Part shown: positions 1 through 11,656 of the stretch, piece after piece
How the letters are laid out: every line of letters begins with the position of its first letter
Numbering within the stretch: the first letter of the stretch is position 1
Assembly: GCA_026315105.1 (NCBI GenBank)
Contig: CM048747.1
Coordinates: forward strand, 278,167,491 to 278,231,490
Direction of reading: 5' to 3'
From: Locusta migratoria
Lineage: Eukaryota; Arthropoda; Insecta; Orthoptera; Acrididae
Length of the DNA: 64,000 nucleotides
Program-made: the position numbers and the translations under genes
The notes under the pieces: model-generated
Told to the model about the DNA's origin: nothing
The model's input: only the letters and a program-made list of their open reading frames with translations
The model's database searches: none

Positions 1-1190
1 CTTCAAAGTGTCTACTCCTTCTCCCCTATCTGCTTCACCTTGTCTTCGTCATCCACCATGCCAAATTTCTGGATGTCAGTCTTCACATCACTGATGGTTC
101 CATCCACAGTTCTATCCATATTATACCTACCAACCACCAGCAGTTTACACTTAGACAGTTCCCATCCCTTCCACAACAAAAAGTCCCTCCCTTACAGCTT
201 TGTTACCTGTGGATGGCATATTTGCAATGACAAGGCACTCCCTTCCTCAATATGCTGAGGGTCTCGCAAAAGCCTTCACAGGCAGGTACTACCCCACATA
301 CATAGTATGCAAACGGGTCTCCTGTGCCATATTCCCAGACACCCCAAGTCCTCCCTCTACCACCAGTAACTATCCACAAAACAGCACTCCCCTTGTCATC
401 CAGTACTGCCCTGGACTGGAACAACTAAACTGGATCCTTTCCAAGGTTTTGATTTTCCGTCCTCATGTTCAGAAATGAGACATCCTGCCCAAGATCCTTC
501 CCACGCCCAACCATCATAACATCCTGGTCCATCCCTATGCCACCCCAAAACCCTGTGGAAGACCCTGCTACAAGACCTGTCCACTCCACCCGTCCAGCAC
601 GTCCTATACCAGTCCTGTCACAGGCTTATCCTACCCTATCAGAGGCTGGGCCACCTGTGAAAGCAGCCATGTAATTTAACAGCTGTGGTGCACTCACTGG
701 CATGACCACTAACCAGCTGTCCACTAGGAAGAATGGCCAATGGCCATTGCAAAACTGTGGCCAAAAGCAAGGTGGACCACACTGTGGCACAGCATGCAGT
801 GAAGCATATCCTTGATTTGAATGGCTGCTTCACAACCTAGGCCATCTGGATCCTCTCAGCCACCACCAGCTTTTCTGAACTACACAAATTGGAGCCATCC
901 TTACTGTATATTCTCCGAACCTGAAATTATCCAGGCCTCAACCTGCACCACAAAGACGCAACCTTCCTATCTCTCCCTCCCCTCCTCTATTCCCTCACCG
1001 TAGGTGTGATTCAGAGTATGATAGTTCTGTGTGAGAAATGTGCCTGTGTGAATGTTCTTTATTCTGAAGAAGGCCATGGCTGATAGCTTAAGTTTTGTAT
1101 TTTTCCTGGTTGCTGCTCTATGTAACATATCTGCGGTGAGTTGTAAACTGTCATTATATTGTTGAATTCCAACCTGAAGTTTCTATTATT
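1..1190 (+). mobile_element. Penelope-like element, 3' part (RT end, endonuclease remnant, tail)
   Basis: The frames across 1-1000 are broken, but their translation parallels the PLE at 55.2-56.2 kb piece by piece. It runs from the end of the reverse transcriptase (FSPICF near base 20) through the linker into the region that precedes a GIY-YIG endonuclease. The tail at 1056-1190 (TTCTTTATTCTGAAGAAGGC onward, ending near TTGAATTCCAACCTG) is present in inverted orientation at 54046-54190, at the 5' end of that other PLE. The element enters from the left edge, so its 5' end is not seen. Stops and frameshifts make it inactive. It lies in an intron of the dipeptidase gene or just upstream of it. 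Confidence 0.75.
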
Positions 1191-1544
1191 AGATTTTTAC
1201 TATTACCACAGTTATTTTTACCTTCTTTAGTGTGCCATTTTTGTCAAGAGGAAAACTTTTAAGTCCTGTCATTCATAACCCATAGTTGGCCATACTGACA
1301 AATATCAAACTTGGCCAGGGTTGAGTGATATTCACACATATTACTAAAGTTCTGAAATCATTATGATTAACATTTTCTCAAAAACATCATACTTACAATT
1401 TGTTTTGACTTTGGTCACTTGATAGGGACTGAGATTCCAAACCTTTAGTATTAATTTTGCTCCAATTTGTGAGCATTTAATTACCACAACATTATCAACA
1501 TTTCAGAGGCATTTTCTCCTGATATCCATTGAAGTTTCCACATT

Positions 1545-1715
1545 TTGTGTGGATTGTGGCTAAGTAGCACAGAATATGCATCCATAGGCCGTGGTTTCAA
1601 TCCCTGTCACGTCCTTGTGTCTTATCTGTCACTTTCCACTTCTTTCACCTCTGGCAATGTTACTGATGTGAAAAATATTGACTGGCACTGTGGTTCGGAT
1701 TTTGGCACAGTCACG
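1545..1715 (+). repeat. Degenerate tRNA-derived SINE
   Basis: This is a diverged copy of the SINE at 8130-8450. Both share a tRNA-like head followed by the body segment TATCTGTCACTTTCCACTTC and 'TTTCACCTCTGGCA'. The B-box-like segment GGTTTCAATCCC is still visible near 1591. The copy is 3'-truncated after about 170 bp. Confidence 0.65.
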
Positions 1716-2544
1716 CATTTTGTTCACATTTTTGCTCTTTAAATTCAAAGATTCTCATTAATTGGTTTTCCCCCCGTTTCCCTGGCCAGTTTAGTGAAAC
1801 ATATCCCTCCATTATTTTATTTATTATCCATGAAATGCAGCTTAAATTTTACTTTTCTGGCTTTAGAAACTTTGCACTTATTGCATAATGTACATATAGT
1901 TTTGTGTAGGCCTAATTTTTGTGTACCTGTTTTTTTACTGATTCCATACCCACAAGTGCATTTTTATTTCGGGTCTATGGAAGCTACACTAGCGTATCTG
2001 TTTTTTTTTTGTAAGTATTTATTATGTATTCTTGTTTTTGACACATTGTACATCCAACATGATTTCCTCGCTATGGATAAACAAATTAACATCTAATCTA
2101 ATCATCTGTCCACAAAAGGGGGAAAAATCATTAGCAATTTCAAGACAGTGTTTATGAAGGCAAATTTGGTATTACAAAAGGAACCTTCCCAAATTTGAAA
2201 TGTTGAGTGTGTCACAAATGAAATATACTTTTGGCTTTCTTCTTCATCTTTAATTTGCTCGTTTAATTTTCTTGCACTATATTAACATTTATGTACATGT
2301 TTCACTTTAAAAATAAGAGATTATGATAAAATGGGGAAGTAGATAGCTATATGATCACAGTTCAGTTCCTCATATGCCAATTTTCCTTGTGTCATCTTGG
2401 AATTGGCTATTGTCTTGGTACCGCGACATCAGTGTGATCTGTGGCTCATACATGATGATCAGTGAGCTTTGCTTACAAAATAAAGTATAATAGATGTATT
2501 CAATCCATTATTAAAATTGGTTTTTGTTCTCTTTTTGTCAATAG
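1716..2544. other. AT-rich intronic DNA, no feature recognised
   Basis: This is AT-rich sequence upstream of the first visible dipeptidase exon. It ends in the pyrimidine-rich acceptor tract TTTTTGTTCTCTTTTTGTCA followed by ATAG at 2541-2544. The short open frames inside have no recognisable motif. Confidence 0.5.
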
Positions 2545-2766
2545 ATTGAGCTGCTGCTTCATCGGTGGAGATATCCAACACTCTCACTGCATGGAATTGA
2601 AGGTGCATTTAGTGACCCAGGAGCAAAAACTGTCATACCTGCAAAAGTCATTGGGAAATTTTCAATTCGTATTGTTCCAAACCAGACACCAGAACGTGTA
2701 CAGGCCCTTGTGGAAAAATATCTTAATGAACAGTGGAAGAAGCGAGGCAGCACAAACAATTTCAAG
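2545..2766 (+). CDS. CNDP2: Cytosolic non-specific dipeptidase, exon (4th from last)
   Basis: This 222-bp exon is phase 0 at both ends and encodes 74 residues (IELLLHRWRYPTLSLHGIEG ... STNNFK). The acceptor is TTTTTGTCAATAG and the donor is CAAG|GTATGC. The segment HRWRYPTLSLHGIEGAFS followed by GAKTVIP and KFSIRIVPNQTPE matches the dimerisation (lid) domain of M20-family carnosine dipeptidase 2, a Mn/Zn-dependent cytosolic enzyme that cleaves Cys-Gly and other dipeptides. The family is about 475 residues long, and this exon covers roughly residues 305-378. The reading frame is clean, unlike the TEs around it. Earlier exons with the first metal ligands must lie left of the window. Confidence 0.95.
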
Positions 2767-2999
2767 GTATGCATGTCACTAGAGAGATTGTAGGCACGAT
2801 ATGTGAAATATTAATTTTGTTTTCTATGTAATTAAATTAGTTTTGCTGTAAGATATTAAAGATATAACCATAACTCAATATTATGTTGAGTAGTTAAACA
2901 CACTGATGCATTATTATTGTGACATGTTCACTCAAAAATTCTACATAAAATTAGTAATTGAAAAATTTAACTCTGACAATATTATTTATTCAGTTGTAA

Positions 3000-4290
3000 A
3001 CTCAGTTGCATTACTGCACAGTGGAAAAGACACCAAGCAGAAGGCAGGCAAGATGAAAAGAATGTTCACTTGAGATTTCATCCAAAACCTTCATCAGAAG
3101 AAGGAATGGGGCAGAAAGGGGGAACAGCAGATTAGGAGTATGGGTGAGGAGAGACACAGTTCTGCCCAGCAAAGAATACAGGGATTAGAGGGCAATGGTA
3201 TATCTGTTGAGAACAACAGTGGGAGGGAGAGACATTGGGAGTGGAAAGGAGAGGTGCAGAAAAGTGGAAAATACTGGTACGTATGTTGGGAGAGAAGAAA
3301 GGAAGAGTAGGGAATGACATCTTATCGACATATTGGTCGTTGGAGATGGAGCACAAGCTTAGACAGTTTTGTCAAGGATGGGAAGGAACTTGACTGTGCT
3401 CTTTGAAAGGAATATGCCTGAAGCAATTTAGGAAAATCCCAGAAAACCTGAATTTGGATGGCTGGAGGTGGGCTTGAACCACCATTGTTAAGAATGTGAC
3501 TCCAGTATGTTACCAGTGCACCACCTTGCTAAGTATATTGGCAGAGTGTTGGGAAGGGGTTTGGAAGGGGTGGGGAGAATCTTGGGTGGGATGTACATCG
3601 TTTCGCAGCACAGCGGTAGATCATCAAAGCTGTAACAAAGGGTGTGATTCAGTTCCAATACTGGGTGATTATAGACGATGAGAGGGGGGGGGGGGGTATA
3701 TGTTCAGCACTCCTTTCTAGCTGGTTCTTGGTGGTAGTGGGGGGACTGGAGGTGTGTAGGGATATGGCATGGTATATCTATTTGTAAACTAGATATGGAA
3801 GATAGTGCATGTCTTTGAAGACCTTTGTATCTTCAGCATATAGGGCAAGGGAGTTCTCGGCACTGCAGATATGCAAACCATCAGTGGCCAGGTTTTAGGG
3901 GTGGTGGTTAAAAGATAGCAGTTGTCAAAATGTACTTTCAGTGGTTGGTAGGTTTAATGTCAACAGAGGTATAGATGGAGCCATCCAATACAAAGAGGTC
4001 AACGTTCAAGAAGTTGGCACACTGGATTGAGAAGGACCAAGTGAAATGGTTGGGAGGAGTTAAGAGTGTAAAGGAATGAGCATAGTGCATCTTGTCCCTG
4101 AGTTCAGATCTTAAAGATATCATCAGTGAACCTAAACCAACTAGGGGTGTGGATTTTGGAAGTTTATTTCTTCTAGATGGCTTATAAGTAGGTTGGCACA
4201 GGAGTGTGCCATGTGGAACTGTTCCCAATACTGTGCTATGAATTTGTTTGTAAATCTTCACTTCAAAGGCTATACTTAACAATATCCTGA
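3000..4290 (-). mobile_element. Penelope-like element remnant, antisense
   Basis: On the minus strand, 4282-3938 translates into a segment that parallels the end of the RT of the PLE at 55 kb: both contain a FTWSFS block followed by DGSIYTSVDIKPTNH. The 3' side (toward 3000) holds the 'ATGAAGGTTTTGGATGAAAT' type of tail found after PLE endonucleases. Several stops and frameshifts are present. It lies in the intron between dipeptidase exons at 2766 and 8616. Confidence 0.65.
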
Positions 4291-4548
4291 AGATAGCTAC
4301 AACTCACTACAAAGAAGAAGATTCAAAGATCTCATATTGCTGCATCTTCTCCATTTGCTTCTTGATTATTCATTGCTTATCTAGCAATACACAATTTCAG
4401 CATTGGTTAAATGGAGGATGGTCGCCAGTGTTGATGCAATGTTTTACCAAGTGTTGTGTAGTGTAATTCTTTTTTCTTTCTGTGAAGAAGGAGAAAATGT
4501 GCCATTTCTGTGTTCTCTACTGAAGACTGAATACAATAATAAACTATA

Positions 4549-5700
4549 CACTGCTGGCCATCCAAAATGCAACACCAAGAAGGACGAGAGATTTCAGAGC
4601 CAAATTTATTTGGAGATAACACCTTGCACATAGATCACATGATTGAAAATACAACTCCTTTGGAAGTGAGGAGAATGTTGAAATCAGTATTGAGTGTCGC
4701 CACCATTGTTGGCTATAACTGTAATGCCTAGGCATTGAATTAAAGAGACCTTCGATGTGATATTGTGTTGTAGCAGTCCATGCTGTTACCAGATATTTGT
4801 GAAGTTGATTCATGTAGTAATGGGTAGGTTATTCTGGGACATTTGTTCTGCAATCATTGAACAGAATATGTTATAGGTTAGGGGTAGGCAGAATTGGGAG
4901 GCCAAGGCAGCCGTACAGCTTGATGAGTGATGACGTCTTGAACATTGTGTGCCAGGTGTGGTCGCACATTACCCTATTGGAATGCGGGAACACAATGCCT
5001 CGGTTGAATAATATTGTTTCATTTGGTTGTCCATATCTGTTGTTCATCACACCATAGCTTGTTGACTTACAAGGAGACTACATGGATATTGGATTTTAAA
5101 TTTTCTTTATAGTACATTAAGTTCAGAACTTGAATAACAACCAGTCAAAACCATTCGACGCAACTCTCAAAAATTCTTGAGAAAATTGACTTTGTAAAAT
5201 TTCAAAGTACATATAAGTAGCATCTGTCGCTGTAGCTCAAGTGGTAGTGTTCTGGCATCACAACCATAGAGTTAGTGGTTTGAATCACACTGTGACAGTT
5301 ATTGTTTTCATTTTCGAATTAAGTTGTATAAAACATTTTGAGATCTCTAATTCCATGTGTTGTCAGTTTTTGTTTATGTATATGAGCTGAAAACCATGTC
5401 ATATAAAATGATGGTTGAGTAGGTTAGCTGCTTGGAAAGCTATTAGTAGCCATGGAGATGACTTTCCAAAAACAGCGAAGTTCTTCACGAACTGAATAAT
5501 CGCAGACTACCATCATCAACTAATAGTGAAGCCAATACTGTAAAGATGTAGCTTATATGTCTTTCTTTGTAATTATTATTGAAACCATCATTATAAACAA
5601 CCTTCTATAAAATGTCAAAAATTACATATAAAATGTGTGCACTTTCTGTCAACAATAACCATCGCATATTAAAATTGTAAAAGTATTCGAACACAACATG

Positions 5701-5735
<35 letters not shown>

Positions 5736-6575
5736 TCTCTCATGACAGGATTCGAACCACCAACCCTAGAGTTTTAGGCCAGAATGCTACCACCAGAGCT
5801 ACACTGACAGATGCTCCAATTTATTTTATGACTGGTGCTTATGGTTACTTGCAAAACTTCAAAGTCAATTTTCTTAACAATTTTTGAGATTTGTGTTGAA
5901 TAGCTTTGGCTTATTGAGTCCTGAACTTCACGTACCATAAATATAAAAAAAATTCTAAAATCCGATAACCATGTGGTCTCCTTGTCACTGCTAAACACAG
6001 CAGCCTTGTTGGCGGTGCACCTGCTACAAACAACATTTAATGGTATGAACAGACTCTGCTTGATATGCAGCAGACTGAATTTGTTGTAATATGGTTTGTG
6101 TAGTGGCAGAGCAATCCAACACTATGATGCACACAGTATCTCTGTAATGGTGCAACAATGTGGATGCAACCAGTTTCGTCAGTTCCTTCCTGCATGCAGC
6201 CATTACAGATCCAAATCAGTTGCTTGGTTATGTGGAACATAATCATCAATGCCTCTTGAGGATAATCTACAATAACTGTAGGAAATGAGTCTTCTTTGGT
6301 CACACTCTGAAGCATACTTCAAAGGTGTTCACTGTCTTCTATGAGGCATACTGAAGCTGCTTATACAAAACAAAAACACTGAACACCAATTGCAGTGTGC
6401 CCACTTGGCCATCTGTTGCCCCTTTATATAGCACTTGCATGTCAGACTGCTGATGCCCACTATGTGCGCCAGTGCTGAAATTCATATGCATCTCTCCTTG
6501 CCACAAATGTATATTGCAAATTTCACCTGATTTGGATGTTTTCTTCAAGATACTGCATTTTTGGTGACCAGAGTG
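4549..6575 (-). mobile_element. Tc1-like DNA transposon, interrupted
   Basis: The ends are imperfect terminal inverted repeats. The left one is CACTGCTGGCCATCCAAAAT and the right one, read on the minus strand, is CACTCTGGTCACCAAAAATG. Both abut TA (4547-4548 and 6576-6577), the Tc1/mariner target duplication. On the minus strand a degenerate transposase is visible. Its N-terminal part (6315-6040) contains WICNGCMQEGTDETG, like the Tc1 helix-turn-helix linker. Its C-terminal part (5060-4670) contains DNVRPHLAHNVQ, with the second catalytic Asp context, and NSMPRHYSY. The coding region is split by the foldback element at 5069-5986 and has stops. Confidence 0.75.
5069..5986. mobile_element. Foldback element with a tRNA-like module in each arm
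   Basis: Two arms of about 250 bp (5069-5330 and about 5735-5986) are inverted copies. Left ACAAGGAGACTACATGGATA pairs with ACAAGGAGACCACATGGTTA read from the right end. Each arm carries a tRNA-like segment with an A-box-like TAGCTCAAGTGGTAG (left, near 5233) or TAGCTCTGGTGGTAG (right, minus strand), plus a B-box-like sequence (GGTTCGAATCC on the right arm, minus strand; decayed GGTTTGAATCA on the left). The loop holds AT-rich DNA and a G-run/(GGA)n tract at 5701-5736. It is inserted in the Tc1-like element. It may be an inverted SINE dimer or a non-autonomous foldback transposon. Confidence 0.7.
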
Positions 6576-6577
6576 TA

Positions 6578-8125
6578 TTTATTCATTGCTACACACTGAT
6601 GTAGTCTTCTACAATGAGGACTGCAATTTGTGGAGATTCAGTAGTTATAACAGCTTCGGAGACTTTCTCATCCATTGATCCCCATTTTTTAACTTCAGAA
6701 ATCCCCTCAAGAGATTTCTTTCAGTCGAGCGGAATGGCACTGTTATGAGCAGATTTGGTACCAAATGCTCACAGGCAAATGTGGCATTGGTATTTCTTAC
6801 AGCAGCTCTATAGTGTCTAATATATCAGTGGAAACCTGGCCAATGATCCTATGTGTAATTTGGTACAGAGTCTACACAAACCCAAGGTGAACAGATGTTA
6901 GTCTTGTGGAACTGGGCAAAGATGAGCAACCATTTTCACACAATTTGGTCATGGTTTGCCTAAAACAATGTTCTGATTATCAATTAGAATCCTTCTGTAA
7001 TGAATTCAGTGTGGCATAATGCTTAGTGATTGATTTGCTGGAGGTTACCAGTTCAAACCTGTCTACCAAAAATAATTACTTTAGTATTTTTAATTTCCTG
7101 AAGGTTCTGGAAACATTAAGGTAATATGGTAATACAATGCAGATAGCTCACTGAGGTTTTAATTAAAGGAATTACTACATTACTAGTTTTGGGCATGGCC
7201 CATCATCAGATAACCATTTTATATTTTTTACAATAAAAATGCTAAAAACATCAGTGATGTGTATCCTAAAGGTGCGATTCTGAACCCGACCGCAAGTGGC
7301 AGTCGACAGTGACCCGCGACAAGTGGCACCACTGGTCCCCATTGTCTGCAATGCAAGCGATTTGGAACATGGCAACAGGGCCACCTGTCGCCATATACCT
7401 GATCTGTTGACAGGCGGAACATCCAGCCCTGAACCGGTGGTGTCGCTGTCGCCAACCTGACTCCCCCCCCCCCCTCCCCCACTGAAGACCGGTTTTGTTG
7501 ACAACACCCCAGGGTAATGAGTTCTTCAGACTCTGACAAAAAGGAGTCCGTAAACACAGAGCAACATATCCTGTAATATATGATGCAGGAAATGATGAGT
7601 ACAGAAATGTTATAGTAAAAGATATCGGGAAAGCTACACCACAGTAGTTAAACAGGACTAGTAAGTGCATGAAACTTGTTATTTATCAACAAATGGATTC
7701 ATCTGTGCGTTGTTTATAACCATTGAAGCACTTGGGAATAGGTCCTCAAGAAACTGTAAATTCAGATTTTGTTGGTTTCAGTTTATTGAGACATAATTGC
7801 ATTGACTGTAACGAAAAGCAGAAGACATCATTGCCTTGTCCCTTCTACAGATCACATTGAAACCTGCATTTGTTTGTAACAGGGAGGAAGAGTTGTCAAG
7901 TTCCATTCTGTTCTGAAAAGGGGAGAGAGAGAGAGAGAGAAAATAAGAAGGGGAAAAACACATACTTTCAGTGCTAAGTATTAAGTATTATGATTCATTT
8001 ACAACCTTTCTTTCAGATTTGGACTTGAATATGGATATGATGATACATATTTTGTAAATAATGAGTGTGTACATACTTGATACTTCATAGAAGAGAGTAC
8101 GAGGTTTTTTGTTTATTTTTATATC
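6578..8125. other. Intron DNA with a GC-richer block at 7265-7560
   Basis: Most of this is AT-rich with no recognised gene. A possible decayed tRNA-like B box (CCAGTTCAAACCTG) lies near 7049. At 7170-7215 there is a motif (TTTTGGGCATGGCCCATCAT) resembling the 3' junction of some PLE or LINE families. A block at 7265-7560 is clearly richer in G+C than its surroundings. A (GA)n tract lies at 7921-7942. Confidence 0.4.
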
Positions 8126-8129
8126 TTGC

Positions 8130-8450
8130 TTGCGCCTTGGTTGCACAGTGGTAGAGTGCCAGACTACAAATCCAAAGGTCGCGGGTTCGATCCCCGCCAG
8201 GTCTTAGGATTTTTATCTGTCACTTTCCACTTCTTTCACCTCTGGCAGTATTGCTCATGTGAAATATACCGAGTAGCACCGTGGTTTGGAACCCACGTTA
8301 AACTGTAGGTCCCCCTATAACTGGCTGGGTAAGTCAGTTCGAAGGTCGGAGGAAGGCAACGGCATACCACCTCCAAACAGTACCATGCCTCGTAAAGCAC
8401 TGTGGTGTTCAAACCAATCTTCAGATCGTTGACTGCTTTACCTTTCACAA
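8130..8450 (+). repeat. tRNA-derived SINE
   Basis: The head is tRNA-like: GCACAGTGGTAGAGTGCCAG serves as an A box and GGGTTCGATCCCCG as a B box near 8183, spaced as in a polymerase III promoter. A non-tRNA body follows (TATCTGTCACTTTCCACTTC, then a segment ending near CTGGCTGGGTAAGTCAG). The diverged copy at 1545 shares head and body. It ends in an AT-rich tail. It sits about 170 bp before dipeptidase exon 8616-8765. Confidence 0.8.
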
Positions 8451-8615
8451 AGTAATAAAATGTAGCATATTACTGCTTACATCTTACAGTTGCTATAGAT
8501 TATCCTAAGGATCAAAAATATGTCGTAAATTATTTATGTAATTCCTTTTTCCCATGACTTGTGTAATTGTCCCTCAACATTTGCAACTTTAAGGTTTAAA
8601 ATTGGCTGTTTACAG

Positions 8616-8765
8616 GTTAAAATGGGTCATGGTGGCCGATATTGGCTTTCAGACCCCAATCATCCTCACTATTTGGCAGCACGTGCAGCTACAAAACATG
8701 TGTATGGTGTTGATCCTGATCTGACACGTGAAGGTGGTTCAATTCCAGTCACACTTACCCTCCAG
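8616..8765 (+). CDS. CNDP2: Cytosolic non-specific dipeptidase, exon (3rd from last)
   Basis: This 150-bp exon is phase 0/0, with acceptor GTTTACAG and donor CCAG|GTGAGC. It encodes 50 residues starting VKMGHGGRYWLSDPNHPHYL and ending with DLTREGGSIPVTLTLQ. In the M20 dipeptidase structure the EGGS tetrapeptide contributes substrate-binding Glu and Ser near positions 414 and 417, and both are retained here. The MGHGG(R/K)xWxSDxxHPHYLA block is highly characteristic of CNDP-type dipeptidases. It joins in frame to the exons at 2545-2766 and 11555-11656. Confidence 0.96.
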
Positions 8766-8876
8766 GTGAGCTGCCAATTGTTTCTGTTGTGAATATTTAC
8801 CACTAAGTTCATAACTGTCTTTTAATTTCTGAAACAAGTGTTCATTGCAGTGTAAGCAAGCATCTGCTTTTAACGA

Positions 8877-8880
<4 letters not shown>

Positions 8881-8963
<83 letters not shown>

Positions 8964-9080
8964 AGGTTTGAAAAAGTGTGTTTGTCATTATCATATGAAA
9001 TGTTATAAACATATTTGACAGATTGCAATAAAGCTTATTTTAATAGCATGTAGAGTTTTGTTTTTTTCCATACTGAAGAA

Positions 9081-9113
<33 letters not shown>
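8881..9113. repeat. (CT)n-(GT)n microsatellite and (AAT)n tract
   Basis: A compound dinucleotide run covers about 8881-8962, with CT repeats switching to GT repeats. A separate AAT/ATA run lies at about 9081-9113. Both are intronic simple repeats. Confidence 0.95.
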
Positions 9114-9284
9114 CTACTTCTGTGGTACAAAGAGTATACTCCTATCTAGCCAAGGACTTTTGTCTTCCCCCTTAAATGTTTAGATGTGTTACTGTTTTGA
9201 CATTACACTGTCTTTTCTCAAAACATAAATTCTAAGCAATTATTCAAGTTTCAGGTAACACATCAAGTTGTACTTATATCTTGT

Positions 9285-9600
9285 ACTCGGGATTTATCTC
9301 CTCACAGCATTTAGAGTCCTGGTGTGTATTGTCCAAATAAGGAAAGAACTCCAGCAATTCACTTTCTAATCTTTAATCTCCCATAACACTCTTGTTACAA
9401 TGTTCGGTATAATACGAAATCTCTCGAAAAATAGATGCCTTATTTCAGAAGCACCAACATTACAAACTAAAACTCGAACACTCTACAACAACAGCAACAA
9501 CTACTACTGGACTGACTAAGAGTATTCCAGAACTTACTACTGAGTGCCATATGGCACCACTATATATAGATATTTTAACACTTGCCATTACAAACATATT
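9285..9600 (-). repeat. Possible solo LTR, family unknown
   Basis: Read on the minus strand, this stretch has a TATA-like box (TATATATAG near 9560), a downstream region without open frames and an AATAAGG signal. That organisation resembles a retrotransposon LTR promoter. No matching second copy, primer-binding site or coding region is visible, so the call is tentative. Confidence 0.25.
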
Positions 9601-9739
9601 GTTTACAATAAGTCATTAGTCAAATTACAATTAACAAGTATAACATGAAATGATTTTACATACACCAAATATTAGAATACACAGACCCAAGATAACATAT
9701 AGATATAACTTAATAGTTTCTTTTTTATGATACAAATGT

Positions 9740-9822
9740 TACAGAGGAGAAATTCCTAGCAGGAGATATATATACCTGGCGAAGGAGCACAGGTAGTGAT
9801 AGTAGCACAAATAAATTAATAA

Positions 9823-9871
<49 letters not shown>

Positions 9872-10166
9872 CTAGCTTTCTCAGCCTAGCTGCTTCTTCA
9901 GGCAGAAGGGAAGGAGAGGGAAAAGGAAATGATGAGGGTTTTAAGGGAGTGGGTAAGGAGTCATTCCAATCCCGGGACAGGAAAGACTTACCTTGTGGGT
10001 GTGTGTGTGTATTTGTTTACCCTCCTATTCCCCCCCCCCCCCCAAGGTAAGTCTTTCCTGTCCCGGGATTGGAATGACTCCTTACCCACTCCCTTAAAAC
10101 CCTCATCATTTCCTTTTCCCTCTCCTTCCCTTCTGCCTGAAGAAGCAGCTAGGCTGCGAAAGCTAG

Positions 10167-10222
<56 letters not shown>

Positions 10223-10260
10223 GTGTGTGTGTGTGTGTGATCTTTATTTATTTATTTTAA
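9740..10260. mobile_element. PLE-tail palindrome (foldback)
   Basis: Two arms of about 190-210 bp (about 9810-10000 and 10045-10255) are near-perfect reverse complements. AAGGTAAGTCTTTCCTGTCC occurs in one arm and its complement in the other, and both end in AC/GT dinucleotide runs (9812-9867, 10171-10238). The flank at 9740-9790 (ATTCCTAGCAGGA, then GGCGAAGGAGCACAGG) also occurs, inverted, beside the palindrome at 56.2-56.9 kb. This ties the structure to the 3' region of a PLE family. The 104-residue open frame across the GT run is an artefact. Confidence 0.8.
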
Positions 10261-10639
10261 TTCCTATTACTTTTTTAATTTTATTTTCATCATTCATTTC
10301 ATATTGATCAATTTTGGACCACACATTCCAACCACCTTTCCTTTTGGGCTTTGATGTTTGCCCAATATTCCTGCATTCATTCTCAGTGTAGTTCTTTCTC
10401 TTTCTTGAGTCCAAGTTTTTCTTGTTTTTAGTTTTGGGTTTTTTAGGAAACCTTACTGCACCTGATGTTTCTGCTTGCGAGGTACCTGTTCTATGATGTG
10501 ATTCAGTGATAACCACTTCATCGAAATCTCTCTCCACCCCAGTGAACAAAACCCCCCTTTTCCTTCCTTTGAAATTATAAACAATGTAAGTTATCGTTTC
10601 ATGGAGAAACATTTGCAATTTCAAAATGGCTGTACACAT
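10244..10639 (-). other. Unrecognised 131-codon open frame
   Basis: A minus-strand frame begins MCTAILKLQMFLHETITYI and becomes very lysine- and asparagine-rich (KKPKTKNKKN, RKRKNYTENE). No catalytic or structural motif is recognisable. It lies in the dipeptidase intron immediately after the GT tract of the palindrome. It could be a TE fragment or chance. No splice or promoter evidence supports a gene. Confidence 0.2.
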
Positions 10640-11554
10640 TAATCAAGATTTCTGCTAACTTTTGTGAGCAATTTAATTAGTTGTGTAGGTTGTGTTGTAG
10701 CATTTTCTGAAACTATAATGATGGCATAGAGTAATACAGGGGGATGAATAATAACTTTTATCTGATCATATGCAGCTCTTTCAAATAGTTTGAGAAAATT
10801 TGCACGTTTTTGTGTATTGGTTGTTTAAGAGTTAGAATGGATGTGCAATATTAAAACAGATTAGTTTTTGTTATTGGGGTGAGGCCCTTATCCCAACTTA
10901 ATAGAACTCACTTGAAAGTAGATGTAATAACTCTAAACTTATTTTTAATTGTCACATTGGAAAAATAGTATTGGTAAACAAAAATTATAAGGAAAATTTA
11001 GTGGGTTTTCCTTTTGAGGGTAGTTGAACTGGGAACAGGGGATCAAGAAATCTCTTTGCCAAATATTGTAGATGATGATGATGATGATGGCAGCTTTAAA
11101 TGTTGAGTAACATTTTCCATGCAGGGTCACACTTTTAACAAAATTAACAACTATTTTTAATAGTCTACATATGATCTTCAGTTTTCAGTCTTTTGGTAAA
11201 GTACATGCAGGTGTAGACTGCTATTCAATAATGATGTGCAGTACATCAAAGAAAGAAGTTTGTTTTAAACAGCAAGCTATTTTTATAAAGGTGTAATTGG
11301 TAATTAACACCCACTGACTGGTAGTTAGTGTCTAATTTTCTGTAATAATACTTGCATATATTCATGGCTCAATTGAGGAAAAGCTCACATTCACAGCAAT
11401 TAGTTTACTAGGATTCTTTTTGTGTTTAAATATGTATCGGCATAGTGCACTGACAAGAGTTGGAGGTATAACATCCTTTATTTGTCTGCTAATATAATAT
11501 GCAACACAAATATTGTACACATTGTAATGTATTACTCTCTTGCTGTTTTCACAG

Positions 11555-11656
11555 GAAGTAACTGGAAAAAATGTTCTCCTATTGCCAGTAGGAGCTGGAG
11601 ATGATGGAGCCCATGCACAAAATGAGAAGATAAATATCAGGAACTACATAGAAGGG
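11555..11656 (+). CDS. CNDP2: Cytosolic non-specific dipeptidase, penultimate exon
   Basis: This 102-bp exon is phase 0/0, with acceptor CTGTTTTCACAG and donor AGGG|GTAACA. It encodes 34 residues including LLLPVGAGDDGAHAQNEK. The DDGAH His is the conserved C-terminal metal ligand of M20 dipeptidases (position 445 in the mammalian CNDP2 numbering), and it is intact. The following NEKxNxxNYIEG motif also matches the family. The intron after it is 6.5 kb long and is filled with nested TEs. Confidence 0.96.

Noticed and set aside
2462..2782. 106-codon + open frame
   Set aside because: Overlaps the dipeptidase exon in the wrong frame; the true frame is supported by splice sites and homology.
7175..7670. 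Three overlapping minus-strand frames of 109-134 codons
   Set aside because: They arise from the GC-rich block at 7265-7560; composition explains the lack of stops and no domain is visible.
9929..10240. 103-codon + frame ending in CVCVCV
   Set aside because: Runs through the palindrome arm and GT microsatellite.
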